Part shown: positions 1-6,801 of the stretch, in pieces
How positions within the stretch are numbered: the first letter of the stretch is position 1
Layout of the letters: every line of letters begins with the position of its first letter
Origin: DAITMV01 sp036834985
GTDB taxonomy: Bacteria; Pseudomonadota; Gammaproteobacteria; Burkholderiales; Burkholderiaceae_B
Assembly (NCBI GenBank): GCA_036834985.1
Contig: DAITMV010000142.1
Span: 1 to 7,752 of the forward strand
Direction of reading: 5' to 3'
DNA length: 7,752 nucleotides
The notes under the pieces: model-generated
Seen by the model: only the letters and a program-made list of their open reading frames with translations
Told to the model about the DNA's origin: nothing
Databases searched by the model: none
Made by a program: the position numbers and the translations under genes

Positions 1-296
1 TCCAGCGTCACCTCGACTTCTTTACCGTCAACCTTGACGGTGAAGACTTGTGGCTGTTCTTCCTCTTCAGAATTTCCATCTTCTTCGGATTGTTCGGGAT
101 CAGTTTCGTTGCTATCCGCGTCTGCATCGGTCAGCAACTCATCTTCTCCCGCCGCGCCCTCTTCGGGCAACTGCGACTCGCCTGAATCCTCTTGTCCCTC
201 ATCGGGGAGCATTCCTACAAGTGCATCGGCTGCTTCAGCCATATTCATCGGACCTTGAACGGCACTGCCTGCTGGCGTTGGTGCTACTGTCTGCAT
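1..296 (-). CDS. Phage scaffold (capsid assembly) protein, N-terminal part
   Basis: This is the N-terminal 98 residues of a gene that runs off the left edge, read from the minus strand with ATG at 296-294. An Ala/Pro/Gly-rich start is followed by a very acidic, low-complexity stretch (about residues 30-82, mostly Asp, Glu, Ser, Gly). It then enters a short beta-like segment, VFTVKVDGKEVEVTL. That combination, an acidic N-terminus and then a 'VkVdGkevevtl' motif, is familiar from podoviral scaffold/capsid-assembly proteins, which fill the procapsid interior and are lost before or during packaging. The position two genes after the portal fits, and the major capsid gene would be expected next. 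An AGGG sequence lies about 10 nt before the start, and the upstream gene ends 15 nt away. The call rests on composition, motif and gene order; the main body of the protein lies outside the window. Confidence 0.72.
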   Translation of the reverse strand, partial: MQTVAPTPAGSAVQGPMNMAEAADALVGMLPDEGQEDSGESQLPEEGAAGEDELLTDADADSNETDPEQSEEDGNSEEEEQPQVFTVKVDGKEVEVTL

Positions 297-311
297 GGTC
301 TATTTCCCTAT

Positions 312-572
312 TTAAACAAGATTCTTTTGTGCGCGCTCAATGGCACGCTGTGCCACCTTGCCGTTGTCGATCATTTTGGTGAGTTCGTTCTTAAAATTTT
401 CAATGGCACGCAACTGCGCCCAACAAATTTCACGCTTTGCAGCCTCTTCCGGCTTGCTGTTCTCAAACTCCCAAAGCAAATCGCCACGCATCTTCTCCAA
501 GGCCGTTGCAAATACCTCGTCCTGCATAAACTGCTCGGACTTGCGGCCTTTTCGTACTTGTTCTTCGTTCAT
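312..572 (-). CDS. Small conserved phage protein between portal and scaffold (unknown function)
   Basis: This 86-residue protein is rich in Glu, Lys and Arg, is predicted to be mostly helical, and has no signal peptide or membrane segment. The N-terminus (GRKSEQFMQDEVFATALEKM), the central EEAAKREICWAQL and the late ENFKNELTKMIDNGKVA segment resemble small proteins of 80-100 residues that I recall beside portal and scaffold genes in many tailed phages. Their function is not established as far as I know. The ATG overlaps the portal stop (ATGA at 572-569), implying translational coupling. Its TAA lies 15 nt before the scaffold ATG. Because of its place in the head cluster a role in head assembly is possible, but nothing in the sequence proves it. 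The assignment as a real gene is firm; the function is unknown. Confidence 0.82.
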   Translation of the reverse strand: MNEEQVRKGRKSEQFMQDEVFATALEKMRGDLLWEFENSKPEEAAKREICWAQLRAIENFKNELTKMIDNGKVAQRAIERAQKNLV

Positions 573-2755
573 TGAGCCATTCCATTAAGGTTGATGGGTG
601 GAGGCACATTCGCCGCCGTCTGCACTGCCTGTTGAACAATTGCTGACTGCTGCTGCATGGTCTCCCGATCCATAGCCTGCTGCGCTTGAATCTCGGCAGT
701 GCTAATTTGTGTGTTGTACTTTAACTCAAGTTCATATTTCTTGAGCATTAAGTCTTGCGCCAGTTGATCTCTACGGTAATCGTCATCGCGGATCATCTGC
801 TCGCGCTTCAACTCCAACTCGGCAGCCTTCTTCTGGATGTCGGCTTGGATTGACTGAGCCTGTACCTGTGCCAGCACCTCTTCCGGCGTTGGCTTTGGTG
901 CATCTGCCTGCGGCATCTGGAAGTCTGCCGGCAGCGTCTGTATGTAGCTCGATGCATCCTTGAAACCAGACAACTCAATGATCTTCTGAAGACTGCGTAT
1001 GTACATGGCCGGTGTCACCACCGGATTGCTCAGGCCAAACTGCTGCATGATCTGCTCTTGCTTACCCGCAATCATGGTCAGTGCCTGAATGCGCTCGTTG
1101 GTGTCGCCATTGCCCAGGCCGATATTGACGGTCACGTCCATGCTGGAATTCCAGACTCGCGGGTCGATCTCCACCCACTCATTACGCAAGCGCACCATGC
1201 GCGGCTTGTCTTGGTGGGTAGTCATCAGGTACAGGATGCCCTTAAACAGCTTTTTCATGCCCTCGGCCAATATGCGTGCCTGCAACTCAAGCCGCCCTTG
1301 GCTGGCGCCAATGGTGGCAGCTACAGCCGCCTTGGTGCTGGACTGCAATGCGTCAGCGTCCAAGCCCATCGCGGCCTTGCTCATGCCGGTGCGGTCTTCC
1401 TTCATGGAATCCATGTAGTCCAGCATGGGGAATGCGGCCTGTCCAACAAATGGGGTAGAGAACGGCTGCACCATGCCAGGCGCACGCATTCGGATAATTG
1501 CACCAGTTTCGTTGTTCAGCACGTCATCAATGTTGACCTGGCCTTCAACCACGGCGGTGCGCGGGTGGATTGACTGCGCCAGCGAGTCCAGCGTGTTTCG
1601 CAGCACTTCGGACTTGATCTCCTGAATGTCATGCGTCAGATCGAATATCGACATTGCTTCCAGCGGTGAGGTATGCGGCTCTGGATCGCAAGGAAAGTCC
1701 ACAAATGGGATGTAGCTGGACGGCAGATTACGCACCACGGTATAGCCAGAACCCATGCAGCAGACTTTACGCAATTCTGGAATACCGTCACCGTCAAAGT
1801 CCACGCGGATATAGGACTCAACGTACAGCACGCGGCGCTGACCAGGATTCAAACTGTCACCGGCACCCATGGTGGTGGACAGCGGCTGGCGTGCCAAGTA
1901 CTCATCATTGCTGTCCAAGTCGGTGCTGGAGATATTTTCTTCAATCTCTTCCAACTCGTAGCCCATCTGGAGTAGATCGTCCACGGTCGCCATCTGACGG
2001 TGGGCAATGATGCCAGCATCATCAAACGATCTGGCTCGGCGATCAATCACCAACTCTTCAGGCGGCACGGCCATGATCTTGATGCGGCCATCCTTGACGG
2101 TGCGCTTGATCTGCACGTCATGCAGCATAGGCTGCAACATGGGCATTGGCTGGCCGGTCATCGGATCAATCTGTGGCTGCATCATGTCCATCGGCACTGA
2201 TGGGTCTGGGTAGCTGACCACAATCTTGACCTCGGCCTGCTCATTCATCAGCATCTGCACGGTCTGGTCATCGAGTCCAGAATAATCCTCAATCTTGACC
2301 TCTTCGGTTTCATCCCACCAGTATTTTGCAATGCCACACTTACGCACCAGCGAGTCTTTGAACAACGCATAGGTGGTCATGAAACCGTTGTTGTCGTTGC
2401 TGAAGATGTAATTCGCGTAGTCGGTCGCCTGCTGTGCGCCAGCCACGTCCTCTGGACCGCGTGGCACATACTCCACGACATTCTCGGTGCTGAAGAAAAC
2501 GCGCATTAGGCTTGGCAGCATGGCGCTCACCGTGTCGCGCACCTCCATCGCCACAACCTGGCTGCGGCCATCTTCCTCATTGCCAAAGGGGTCGCCACGG
2601 TAGTACTCTGTTCCCTTGGCGCGGATCGGTGAGACATCAGCATCAATGTAGCTGACGGCATCTTCCAACTCACCGGCAACAATGCCCTGCAACTCGGTGT
2701 CATCCATCGGATTGACTGCCGCAATGTCGGTGGTCATTTGCAAATCGTTGATCAT
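569..2755 (-). CDS. Portal protein (P22-like, head-tail connector)
   Basis: This is a 728-residue portal, the length expected for P22-type podoviral portals. The dodecamer would sit at one capsid vertex, form the DNA channel and dock the terminase. Residues 54-88 carry the diagnostic block: GDPFGNEEDGRSQVV is followed by a helix containing EVRDTVSAMLPSLMRVFF. The early part also has a YANYIF segment near residue 113 and a KYWWDE segment near 144. The middle has RTGMSKAAMGLDADALQSST, a region conserved in this family. The last ~105 residues form a long charged and Gln-rich helix (KKAAELELKREQ, later QQSAIVQQAVQ) like the coiled-coil barrel of P22 portal. The start is ATG at 2755 with AAGGA about 8 nt upstream, overlapping the previous gene's stop by ATGA. 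The call is secure from length, motifs and context. Confidence 0.93.
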   Translation of the reverse strand: MINDLQMTTDIAAVNPMDDTELQGIVAGELEDAVSYIDADVSPIRAKGTEYYRGDPFGNEEDGRSQVVAMEVRDTVSAMLPSLMRVFFSTENVVEYVPRGPEDVAGAQQATDYANYIFSNDNNGFMTTYALFKDSLVRKCGIAKYWWDETEEVKIEDYSGLDDQTVQMLMNEQAEVKIVVSYPDPSVPMDMMQPQIDPMTGQPMPMLQPMLHDVQIKRTVKDGRIKIMAVPPEELVIDRRARSFDDAGIIAHRQMATVDDLLQMGYELEEIEENISSTDLDSNDEYLARQPLSTTMGAGDSLNPGQRRVLYVESYIRVDFDGDGIPELRKVCCMGSGYTVVRNLPSSYIPFVDFPCDPEPHTSPLEAMSIFDLTHDIQEIKSEVLRNTLDSLAQSIHPRTAVVEGQVNIDDVLNNETGAIIRMRAPGMVQPFSTPFVGQAAFPMLDYMDSMKEDRTGMSKAAMGLDADALQSSTKAAVAATIGASQGRLELQARILAEGMKKLFKGILYLMTTHQDKPRMVRLRNEWVEIDPRVWNSSMDVTVNIGLGNGDTNERIQALTMIAGKQEQIMQQFGLSNPVVTPAMYIRSLQKIIELSGFKDASSYIQTLPADFQMPQADAPKPTPEEVLAQVQAQSIQADIQKKAAELELKREQMIRDDDYRRDQLAQDLMLKKYELELKYNTQISTAEIQAQQAMDRETMQQQSAIVQQAVQTAANVPPPINLNGMAQ

Positions 2756-3042
2756 TTCTTGTTCCTTGCAGAAATTGCTTTGGCCTTGGCCTTTGCGTCA
2801 GCCTTACTTGACGCGCCCCATGCCTTCAGACTCAAACTCAGCCGAGTCGGTTCACCATTCTTCATCTCAGGGCCAGGCATATTGCCCATTCTCGCAAGGA
2901 ATGATGCTCTGCGCGGGTTGTCACCAGACTTCACCGGCGCTTTCAGATTCATACCCTCGGCCTTGGCGCTGGCGCGTCCCTTGGCATTCAAGCCGCCACT
3001 CGGACTTTTTCCCTCTTTACGCTGCCATGCCGGTGTTTTCAT
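2752..3042 (-). CDS. Small basic DUF6321-type phage protein
   Basis: This 96-residue, strongly basic protein starts MKTPAWQRKEGKSPSGGLNA. Further on it has GRASAKAEG, LKAPVKSGDNPRRASFLARM near residues 33-52 and a C-terminal run of Lys-Ala repeats (SSKADAKAKAKAISARNKK). The ordered pattern 'PAWQRkEGK..GGLnakGR....G.nLk.PV..g.n.RR.SFlaRM' matches what I remember as DUF6321, found mainly in phages and without known function. The high Lys/Arg content and an alanine-lysine tail would suit nucleic-acid binding, but that is inference. The 5' end overlaps the methyltransferase gene by 26 nt and the 3' end overlaps the portal start (ATGA). The conserved motif begins at the initiator Met, which supports this start despite a weak Shine-Dalgarno site. 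The gene is certain; the family name is from memory. Confidence 0.8.
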   Translation of the reverse strand: MKTPAWQRKEGKSPSGGLNAKGRASAKAEGMNLKAPVKSGDNPRRASFLARMGNMPGPEMKNGEPTRLSLSLKAWGASSKADAKAKAKAISARNKK

Positions 3043-3535
3043 AGGGTACTTTCTTCAAAATCACATACATGGAGTCAACTGCACGCGGCAGCCGCATTAT
3101 TTCTTCTTGTGGTAATTCTAGGCTTGCACCGTACTCGCTGAGGCGCATCTCCAAATGCGTCAACTCAAACTTGCTGCCCTTCCAGCCCAAGTACCACGCC
3201 CACTCGCAGTAGTACACCCATGATTTTTCGTTAAACGCTCTGACGTGTGTAGGGTCTTGCCATGCGCCATGGCTCAGGTCGTAAGGCACATGAATATGCA
3301 TCTCGCCGCCCATCTCCAGCAAGTCGCGGCAGTTGGTCATGGCCTGCACTAAGTTCGGTATGTGTTCCAGCACGTCAAAGGCCATGATCTTGGCAAACTG
3401 TCGATCAATCTGCATCGGCGCACCAATATCCACCACCCAATCGGCACCAACATCTGCACGAATGTCGGCATTCACGCAATCAGGCTTGTAATCCTTGCCG
3501 GAGCCTAAGTTAAGAATCAAACCACTGTTTTGCAT
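3017..3535 (-). CDS. SAM-dependent methyltransferase (class I)
   Basis: This 172-residue class I (Rossmann-type) methyltransferase has the glycine-rich SAM-binding motif I at residues 8-15 (LNLGSGKD) and acidic strand ends around residues 24-36 (NADIRADVGADWVVDIG). Motif IV, AFDVLEHI, lies at 52-59, followed by a helix and then the GGEMHIHVPYD strand at 76-86. A distinctive WQDPTHVRAFNEKSWVYY follows. The Methyltransf_11/23 type usually acts on small molecules, sugars or lipids rather than DNA; no DNA-methylase motif such as DPPY or NPPY is present. Motif I begins only a few residues after Met1, so the ATG at 3535 must be correct and the 26-nt overlap with the glycosyltransferase is real. Pairing with a glycosyltransferase suggests methylation of a sugar or a glycosylated target. 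The substrate cannot be read from the sequence. Confidence 0.87.
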   Translation of the reverse strand: MQNSGLILNLGSGKDYKPDCVNADIRADVGADWVVDIGAPMQIDRQFAKIMAFDVLEHIPNLVQAMTNCRDLLEMGGEMHIHVPYDLSHGAWQDPTHVRAFNEKSWVYYCEWAWYLGWKGSKFELTHLEMRLSEYGASLELPQEEIMRLPRAVDSMYVILKKVPYENTGMAA

Positions 3536-4208
3536 ATTCCGGCCTGTTTTGTAATAGCCACGGGATGGCGGCCTTGGTCAGTGCGTCACCATTCATGCCC
3601 ACCGTCTGGCTGCCAATGTGATGCACATATGACCGACTCAGGTAATGGTGAAAGCCAGCGGCACGCAAATCCTCACAATGCACGTCATCTGAGTACCAGT
3701 TCAGCGGTGGAAATACAGCCGCACTCCACGCATCGGCACCAATCCATGCAAAGATAGGGGAGGGGCATTCCATCGGCACAATTGCGTCTTCATATGGGTA
3801 CTTGAAGTAGTGCAACTGCTGATCAAAGGGGTTAGAGCGAATATTCTGCACTGGCCTGGCTGCATCGCACCGTGCAGAAACCCAGCCCACAGGCTCACCG
3901 GTTTCGGCTTTCAGTTGCTTGACATCCTCCATCAGCAGCCGGTAGCTCGTTGGTGTCAGCACAATATCGTCATTGGCGCAGATCACTGACTCAAACCCAT
4001 CGGCAAAGGCACGGTCAATGATCTCGTTGTAGTCAAGACCAAAATTGTGCGCTGCACCAAACACCTTCAGGTCAGCGTTAAAGCCGCCAATGATGGACTC
4101 TGGCCCTCGCAAATAGACAGGCACTTCGGGACAGTACTCGGCAATGCTTGTGAGCATCACCCGCAAACCTTTGCCGTGTACCGTACTGATGCATATCGGG
4201 GAAATCAA
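3510..4208 (-). CDS. Glycosyltransferase, GT-A-like fold (GT2-type)
   Basis: This 232-residue protein begins with a beta strand at residues 2-9 (ISPICIST), as in GT-A nucleotide-sugar binding domains. ICANDDIVL at 76-84 gives the DxD-like metal/nucleotide motif (N79-D80-D81) at the end of a strand. Further on, PSPIFAWIGADAW (about 149-161), WYSDDVHCEDLRAAGF (about 171-186) and YVHHIGSQTVG (194-204) match the acceptor half of phage-encoded GT2-like enzymes as I recall them. The likely role is transfer of a sugar to a virion protein, lipopolysaccharide or another acceptor; the donor is unknown. The start codon is TTG (4208-4206), overlapping the previous stop as TTGA. The next in-frame ATG is codon 18 and would remove the first strand. 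There is no membrane segment. The family call is good, the biological target unknown. Confidence 0.8.
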   Translation of the reverse strand: MISPICISTVHGKGLRVMLTSIAEYCPEVPVYLRGPESIIGGFNADLKVFGAAHNFGLDYNEIIDRAFADGFESVICANDDIVLTPTSYRLLMEDVKQLKAETGEPVGWVSARCDAARPVQNIRSNPFDQQLHYFKYPYEDAIVPMECPSPIFAWIGADAWSAAVFPPLNWYSDDVHCEDLRAAGFHHYLSRSYVHHIGSQTVGMNGDALTKAAIPWLLQNRPEYAKQWFDS

Positions 4209-4729
4209 TCCGCTGATCCGATTTTAATGGTGAGCAATGAATCAGGCTCAGAATCGCTCTCTTCCGCATCCATACCCCCATTCTCCCCGTCCCCACCGCC
4301 GTCACCCTTGTTCGGGCCGCCAACTACCCACGCATCACAGGTGCGCGTACCGGCGCACTTGAAGTCGAATATCTCGCAGTAGCCTAAGTCGGCCAGCTTA
4401 ATCGTTCCCCATGGGTCAGCCTCGCGGCCAATGCCGTCAGCAATGCACTGCTTGACCTTGTCGGACACGTTGAATGCCGCGCAGTTACCACAACGGCTCT
4501 GCTTGGCATCATCAACTGACACGTCCCACTGGTCAGCCTTCTTGCTCCAAAAAGCATCATTAGGCAGCGCCGGATTCTCAGGGCCGTAACCCGCAGACGT
4601 AATAGCCTTAGCGCGATTCTTCAGATTCAGCGTCACGTCCTGCGTTGGAGCAGGGCAGCTGGCGCTGGTATCCTGGTAGCCAGGCTTTTGATCCATGGCC
4701 TGCGCCATGGTGCGTTGCATAGTAGCCAT
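4205..4729 (-). CDS. Cysteine-rich phage protein with HiPIP-like cysteine pattern
   Basis: This 174-residue protein has seven cysteines. Six cluster at 80, 83, 95, 118, 125 and 131: C-x2-C (CGNCAAF), then C95, then LGYC at 115-118, then KCAGTRTCDAW at 124-134. The spacing C-x2-C-x11-C-x22-C with an aromatic-cysteine pair (GYC) resembles the four cluster ligands of high-potential iron-sulfur proteins. The two further cysteines are an addition. A phage protein of this type is known to me only as uncharacterised. The N-terminus is Gln/Met-rich without a signal peptide. The C-terminal ~40 residues are Gly/Asp/Glu-rich and probably disordered, ending LLTIKIGSAD. The ATG overlaps the upstream stop (TAATG), and the TGA overlaps the glycosyltransferase TTG. 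A [4Fe-4S] cluster or a structural zinc site are both possible. Confidence 0.7.
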   Translation of the reverse strand: MATMQRTMAQAMDQKPGYQDTSASCPAPTQDVTLNLKNRAKAITSAGYGPENPALPNDAFWSKKADQWDVSVDDAKQSRCGNCAAFNVSDKVKQCIADGIGREADPWGTIKLADLGYCEIFDFKCAGTRTCDAWVVGGPNKGDGGGDGENGGMDAEESDSEPDSLLTIKIGSAD

Positions 4730-4893
4730 TACTTCATTCCTTTTTTTGGTTTTACCCCAGCAGAACTCAAAGCAATAGCCACCGCCTGCTTGGGATTCTT
4801 GACTACCTTGCCGCCAGCACCAGAGTGCAGCTTGCCGGTCTTGAATTCATGCATTACCTTGCCCACCTTCTTCGCCGCTTTGGTCATCTTCAT
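4729..4893 (-). CDS. Small basic DUF6496-type protein
   Basis: This 54-residue gene is read on the minus strand from ATG at 4893 to TAA at 4731-4729. The protein is basic (MKMTKAAKKVGKVMHEFKTG...). Its core MHEFKTGKLHSG, then GGKVVKNPKQAVAIALSSAG, matches a short motif I know from DUF6496-type proteins that are common in phages ('mhEFk.GkLhSg.G.kVknrkQAiAIALseAg'). Its function is unknown. A strong AAGGAG lies 7 nt before the ATG, and the stop overlaps the next ATG as TAATG, so expression coupled to the Cys-rich gene is likely. A second ATG two codons later is less well spaced. Ending in KPKKGMK, it may bind nucleic acid, but this is speculation from charge alone. Confidence 0.82.
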   Translation of the reverse strand: MKMTKAAKKVGKVMHEFKTGKLHSGAGGKVVKNPKQAVAIALSSAGVKPKKGMK

Positions 4894-5161
4894 CTGAATG
4901 CTCCTTGAAAAATAGGTTGTCGGTGGACGGTTTCACCACAGTTCTAGCCGCCAGCTTCGCCATGTCATGCAGTGGGCATACATGATCTACTCTGTTTCAA
5001 TGCTACACACCAACAAGACTGAAAGTTGTTGCGGTTGCGATCCGCATGGAGCATCGGGATGAATAGCTTGGGTTTGGCTTGCTTGCAAGACACCTTACCT
5101 CAGAGGCCACATGACCGACTTCATACCCACCAACTCTCAGACTTCTTGACGCATAACGCAA
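4894..5161. other. 268-bp gap after terL, no firm gene
   Basis: No gene here can be supported with confidence, and I see no terminator, tRNA or convincing promoter. On the minus strand there are three short open stretches in different frames. The first is a 52-codon run directly after and in frame with the terL TAA (5161-5006). The second is a 42-codon GTG-started ORF (5093-4965) with GAGG 4 nt upstream, containing HADRNRN and CWC. The third is a 38-codon ATG ORF (4963-4847) starting MAKLAARTVVKPSTDN, which overlaps the next gene. They could be real micro-genes or remains of one small gene broken by frameshifts. A weak 5-bp stem (TGCGG/CCGCA around 5030-5046) is unlikely to matter. Confidence 0.4.
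4901..4906 (-). promoter_or_regulatory. Ribosome binding site of the DUF6496-type gene
   Basis: On the minus strand AAGGAG stands 7 nt before the ATG at 4893. It is one of the strongest Shine-Dalgarno matches in the window and picks the first of two nearby ATG codons. It follows a gene-poor gap, so this gene probably starts a fresh translational unit instead of being coupled to terL. Confidence 0.7.
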
Positions 5162-6634
5162 TTATGCAACCCTAGACAGGTTTCTTTTCAGCGGCTGTCC
5201 CCATTTGGTGCTGGCCTTTGACCCCATCATGCCGATTACAGCGTCAGAAGCAAAGGTCAAACAAAACGCATCAGCCTTGTCAGGTGAGGCCAAACCCCGC
5301 TTCTTGATCTCGTCCTTGCTCTCGATCTGAATCTTGCCGTTGGACGTGAACATATACCGCACGGTCGCCAACTCGGCCACCAGCAGCTCATCCTTTGGCA
5401 GCCGACAGTCCCGCTGCTCCAGCCACGCCTTGGCCTTGTACCAAAGCTCGGCCTTCAGATTCCGATAAGTCCCACCCATGGCCGGTGACTCGCTGACGTT
5501 GATACCGCGAGCAGGCAACCCCAACTCTTTCAACCGATCCACCACGCCGGCACCAAGCCCAATGCTGTCCACCAGTATCTCTTCGGGCCTGTCGCTTGGC
5601 GGCAACGCCTCAAACTCAACCACCACCGCGCCGGTCAGCTGCATCAAGTCCAGATTCTTCCACGTCTTAATCGGCTCAATCACCGCGTTACCCCGCCGCT
5701 TGCACAGCGCCGAACGGTCAGAGCCAAACCTCGCAACGTCCAATCCCCAAACCAGCGGCGCATAAGGACTCGCCACTACATCACGATTCATCGCCAAGTC
5801 CAGCAACTCCATGGGAATAACCGTATCCTCGTCACTCCTCGGAAACTCACCCAGCACGCGAATACGGTAGGCGTTACTCTCCTCGCCGTACCTCGATTTC
5901 ATCTCCTCAATGTAAGCCTCAGACACCCTCGGCGAGTCGGCGCAGGACACCTTCATCGTCACCCAATCCCCCGCCAGCCGGTTATGGGTGTCGTAGAAGA
6001 ACCCGCTACTCCTGACCGGATTGCCCAGCAGCAGCGTCACAGCGTTATGCCCCGACATACTTCCGCTGGCCGCCTCAAACACCTTCTCCGGTATACCGCT
6101 GGCCTCGTCCCCCACCAGCATCACATGGTCGCTGTGAACCCCTTGCAAGGCTTCGGGCTGCTCGGCTCTGGATGTCCGCGCTGAGATAAACGCCTCCTCG
6201 TTCGCATCCTTCACCTCAATCCGGTCCTGCTTCACCTCCAACATATCAGCCAGCATCGGCGGCAGCACCTTTACCCACCGCTTGACCTCCGCAAACAGCG
6301 CGTCATACAGCTGGCTGCTCGTTGGTGCCGTCACCACCACCTTCACCGGAAAGCGCAGCAACAAGTACCAGATCATCGCCCAGGCGCTAGCGGTGGACTT
6401 TCCAACGCCATGGCCTGATCTGACAGAGATACGCCTGTTTCCCTTGGCAATGTGATTCAAGAATTCCACTTGCCACGGGTCAGGCTCAGTGTTGAGCACC
6501 TCGCGGACAAACAGCACAGGGTTGTTCTTGTATAGCTTGACGAATTCGACAAATGGATTATTCGCCAGCAAATCCTCGGAATTTTTTTTCGGGACGCGCG
6601 GCTTTGTCGCGGTGGGGGTATGGGGGTCGGTCAT
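5162..6634 (-). CDS. terL: Terminase large subunit (packaging ATPase and nuclease)
   Basis: This 490-residue, full-length large terminase cuts concatemeric DNA and pumps it through the portal. The ATPase half has Walker A GHGVGKS at 74-80, an adenine/strand block VKVVVTAPTSSQLYDALF (97-114), Walker B VMLVGDEAS with D176-E177, and the coupling motif LLLGNP at 201-206. The nuclease half has the RNase H-like acidic triad at D299 (WGLDVARFGSDRSA), D356 (ILVDSIGLG) and D455 (PDKADAF). An EALQGVHSDH segment before Walker B is typical of this terminase subgroup. The start is ATG at 6634; an in-frame TGA lies 12 nt upstream and the next Met is far inside, so no other start is plausible, although no clear Shine-Dalgarno precedes it. 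An A8 run near codons 16-18 is in frame. The call is secure. Confidence 0.97.
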   Translation of the reverse strand: MTDPHTPTATKPRVPKKNSEDLLANNPFVEFVKLYKNNPVLFVREVLNTEPDPWQVEFLNHIAKGNRRISVRSGHGVGKSTASAWAMIWYLLLRFPVKVVVTAPTSSQLYDALFAEVKRWVKVLPPMLADMLEVKQDRIEVKDANEEAFISARTSRAEQPEALQGVHSDHVMLVGDEASGIPEKVFEAASGSMSGHNAVTLLLGNPVRSSGFFYDTHNRLAGDWVTMKVSCADSPRVSEAYIEEMKSRYGEESNAYRIRVLGEFPRSDEDTVIPMELLDLAMNRDVVASPYAPLVWGLDVARFGSDRSALCKRRGNAVIEPIKTWKNLDLMQLTGAVVVEFEALPPSDRPEEILVDSIGLGAGVVDRLKELGLPARGINVSESPAMGGTYRNLKAELWYKAKAWLEQRDCRLPKDELLVAELATVRYMFTSNGKIQIESKDEIKKRGLASPDKADAFCLTFASDAVIGMMGSKASTKWGQPLKRNLSRVA

Positions 6635-6719
6635 GTTCGGCGCGTGTCAGGCGGTGTCGGTTGCGGATTTCGGTAGGTGTTCGGTTGCATCTTCAGCCGC
6701 CCCCGCCGAAATTGCTCGA

Positions 6720-6729
6720 GGGGGGGGGG
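6720..6729. repeat. 10-G homopolymer in the terL leader
   Basis: Ten consecutive G on the plus strand (C in the terL-sense RNA) sit in a G/C-rich block. Upstream is CCCCC at 6700-6704, which could pair with the tract across a 15-nt loop. The 9-bp direct repeat CAGCCGCCC occurs at 6694-6702 and 6733-6741, flanking the tract. Homopolymers this long are unusual in compact phage DNA. They can be slippage-prone, and runs of this kind can also be miscounted in sequencing. Confidence 0.75.
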
Positions 6730-6792
6730 TCGCAGCCGCCCACGGCCAGCGGCACGCTCCAGCGCCAGTAGCGGCCACTTTACCGCTGAAAG

Positions 6793-6801
6793 TTATCCAC
6801 A
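6793..6801 (+). promoter_or_regulatory. DnaA box 1
   Basis: This is an exact TTATCCACA inside AGTTATCCACAAT, which recurs inverted at box 2. It marks the left end of the AT-rich segment. Confidence 0.75.

Noticed and set aside
1058..1573. 171-codon plus-strand frame inside the portal gene
   Set aside because: It is a shadow of the portal codon pattern on the other strand, and its His/Ala/Gln-rich translation has no recognisable domain.
4741..4747. A7 run near the end of the DUF6496-type gene as a slippage site
   Set aside because: The gene ends a few codons later with a normal stop, and no meaningful alternative extension follows.
4894..5161. A tRNA or structured RNA in the gap after terL
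   Set aside because: I found no cloverleaf arms or T-loop consensus, only short weak stems such as TGCGG/CCGCA.
6592..6599. A8 run in the terL sense strand as a programmed frameshift site
   Set aside because: The reading frame is intact across it, no structured downstream element is visible, and TerL is complete in one frame.
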